This document shows, piece by piece, positions 6,388 through 6,884 of a DNA stretch of 6,884 nucleotides. The notes beneath the pieces are model-generated. The model saw only the letters and a list, made by a program, of their open reading frames with translations. It was not told the origin of the DNA and searched no databases. How positions within the stretch are numbered: position 1 is the first letter of the stretch; each line of letters starts with the position of its first letter. The stretch comes from Cyclobacteriaceae bacterium (GTDB lineage: Bacteria; Bacteroidota; Bacteroidia; Cytophagales; Cyclobacteriaceae), in NCBI GenBank assembly GCA_025363495.1, contig JANYDR010000500.1, positions 1 to 6,884 of the forward strand. Reading direction: 5' to 3'. Made by a program: the position numbers and the translations under genes.

Positions 6388-6884
6388 TCTATTTTGAAGT
6401 AAGCATGTTAGTCATATCATAAAGCGGCCAGCTTCCCCATGATTCCGTTATCATTCCATTCTTTATTCTAAAAAACTCCATGGCTTCCCAGGAGATATTC
6501 TTGTTGGTAGCTTCAATTCCAAGAAAAGTAGCTTTATGGGTAGCATTAAAAGTAAGCCGGACGGCAATCAGGTCCCCCTCTTCGACCAGGTCTTCTATTT
6601 TTACTGTTAAATCCGGAAACGCTTGTTCAGCGGATCGGATAACATTGAAAGCATCTTGATTTGTTCGGGCACCGTGGTCGCGATGTTCAAAATAATCCCC
6701 GGCAAAGAAATCCATTACATATTGGTAGTTTTTTCTATTGTAAGCTTCTTCGAAAAAGCGAGTAACTACGTCCTTGTTTGATTTTACAGATCTTTTTTCT
6801 AATGATTGGCAGCCATAGCATGACACTAAAACTATGGCGAGGATGAATGTGAAATATTTCATGTTCCGATATATTATGTTGAAC
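6388..6884 (-). repeat. Direct repeat, right copy (~500 bp, contains intact SnoaL-like gene)
   Basis: This is the partner of 753-1248 in the same orientation, about 93% identical by hand alignment. The match runs to the last base of the window, so the duplicated unit may be longer on this side. Together the two copies bracket about 5.1 kb with the permease, kinase and regulator genes. Confidence 0.93.
6389..6862 (-). CDS. SnoaL-like / ester cyclase family lipoprotein (157 aa)
   Basis: This is a small NTF2-fold protein of the SnoaL-like (ester cyclase) group, exported as a predicted lipoprotein. Residues 1-14 form a short signal peptide, MKYFTFILAIVLVS, with lipobox LVSC and lipidated Cys15. 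The residues after the cysteine (YGCQSLEK) show no acidic surface-export signal, so a periplasm-facing location is more likely. The mature part starts NKDVVTRFFEEAYNRKN (30-45), followed by FFAGDYFEHRDHGA, DAFNVIRSAEQAFPDLTVKIEDLVEEGDLIAVRLTFNATHK and the C-terminal EAMEFFRIKNGMITESWGSW, the usual order for the family. Members range from polyketide cyclases to many uncharacterised proteins; a catalytic role here is unproven. Start: an ATG with a weak GGA a few bases upstream, conserved in the duplicate. It is a single gene in the window, convergent to the regulator. A decayed paralogue lies at 754-1226. Confidence 0.85.
   Translation of the reverse strand: MKYFTFILAIVLVSCYGCQSLEKRSVKSNKDVVTRFFEEAYNRKNYQYVMDFFAGDYFEHRDHGARTNQDAFNVIRSAEQAFPDLTVKIEDLVEEGDLIAVRLTFNATHKATFLGIEATNKNISWEAMEFFRIKNGMITESWGSWPLYDMTNMLTSK

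Overview
The window looks like a chromosomal stretch from a member of the Bacteroidota, perhaps of the Cytophagales or Chitinophagales type. This is inferred from gene types and style, not from a marker gene. The signs are an ~800-residue two-FtsX-domain permease with no ATPase beside it, a LytS-type kinase paired with a LytTR regulator, start codons with weak or absent Shine-Dalgarno sequences, and gene-sized gaps holding short dispersed repeats. I see no rRNA, tRNA, CRISPR array, transposase or phage gene.

Layout from left to right: (1) the first 153 codons of a minus-strand gene of the isocitrate lyase / PEP mutase superfamily, running off the left edge; (2) a gap of about 290 bp with a 'cacgaaggcac'-type dispersed repeat; (3) a decayed minus-strand copy of a SnoaL-like lipoprotein gene (754-1226), missed by simple ORF calling except for an internal 95-codon piece; (4) a gap of about 300 bp with more short repeats; (5) a large minus-strand ABC transporter permease of the MacB/FtsX type (1555-3960); (6) a 228-bp divergent control region; (7) a plus-strand two-gene operon for a LytS-family sensor kinase and a LytTR response regulator (4189-5981), separated by 5 bp; (8) a gap of about 400 bp with several small palindromes; (9) the intact copy of the SnoaL-like lipoprotein gene (6389-6862), whose upstream flank is cut by the right edge.

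The two lipoprotein copies form a direct repeat of about 500 bp, about 93% identical by hand alignment, which brackets the permease and two-component genes. The left copy has lost its reading frame, its lipobox cysteine and a C-terminal tryptophan codon. The control region between permease and kinase holds a tandem GTTCAG repeat and two further GTT half-sites spaced 21, 21 and 11 bp. One of these matches the general LytTR-binding consensus completely, so the regulator may control its own operon and possibly the permease. That link is a hypothesis. I found no clearly novel biological system; the duplicated and decaying gene pair and the phased operator-like array are the most useful observations.
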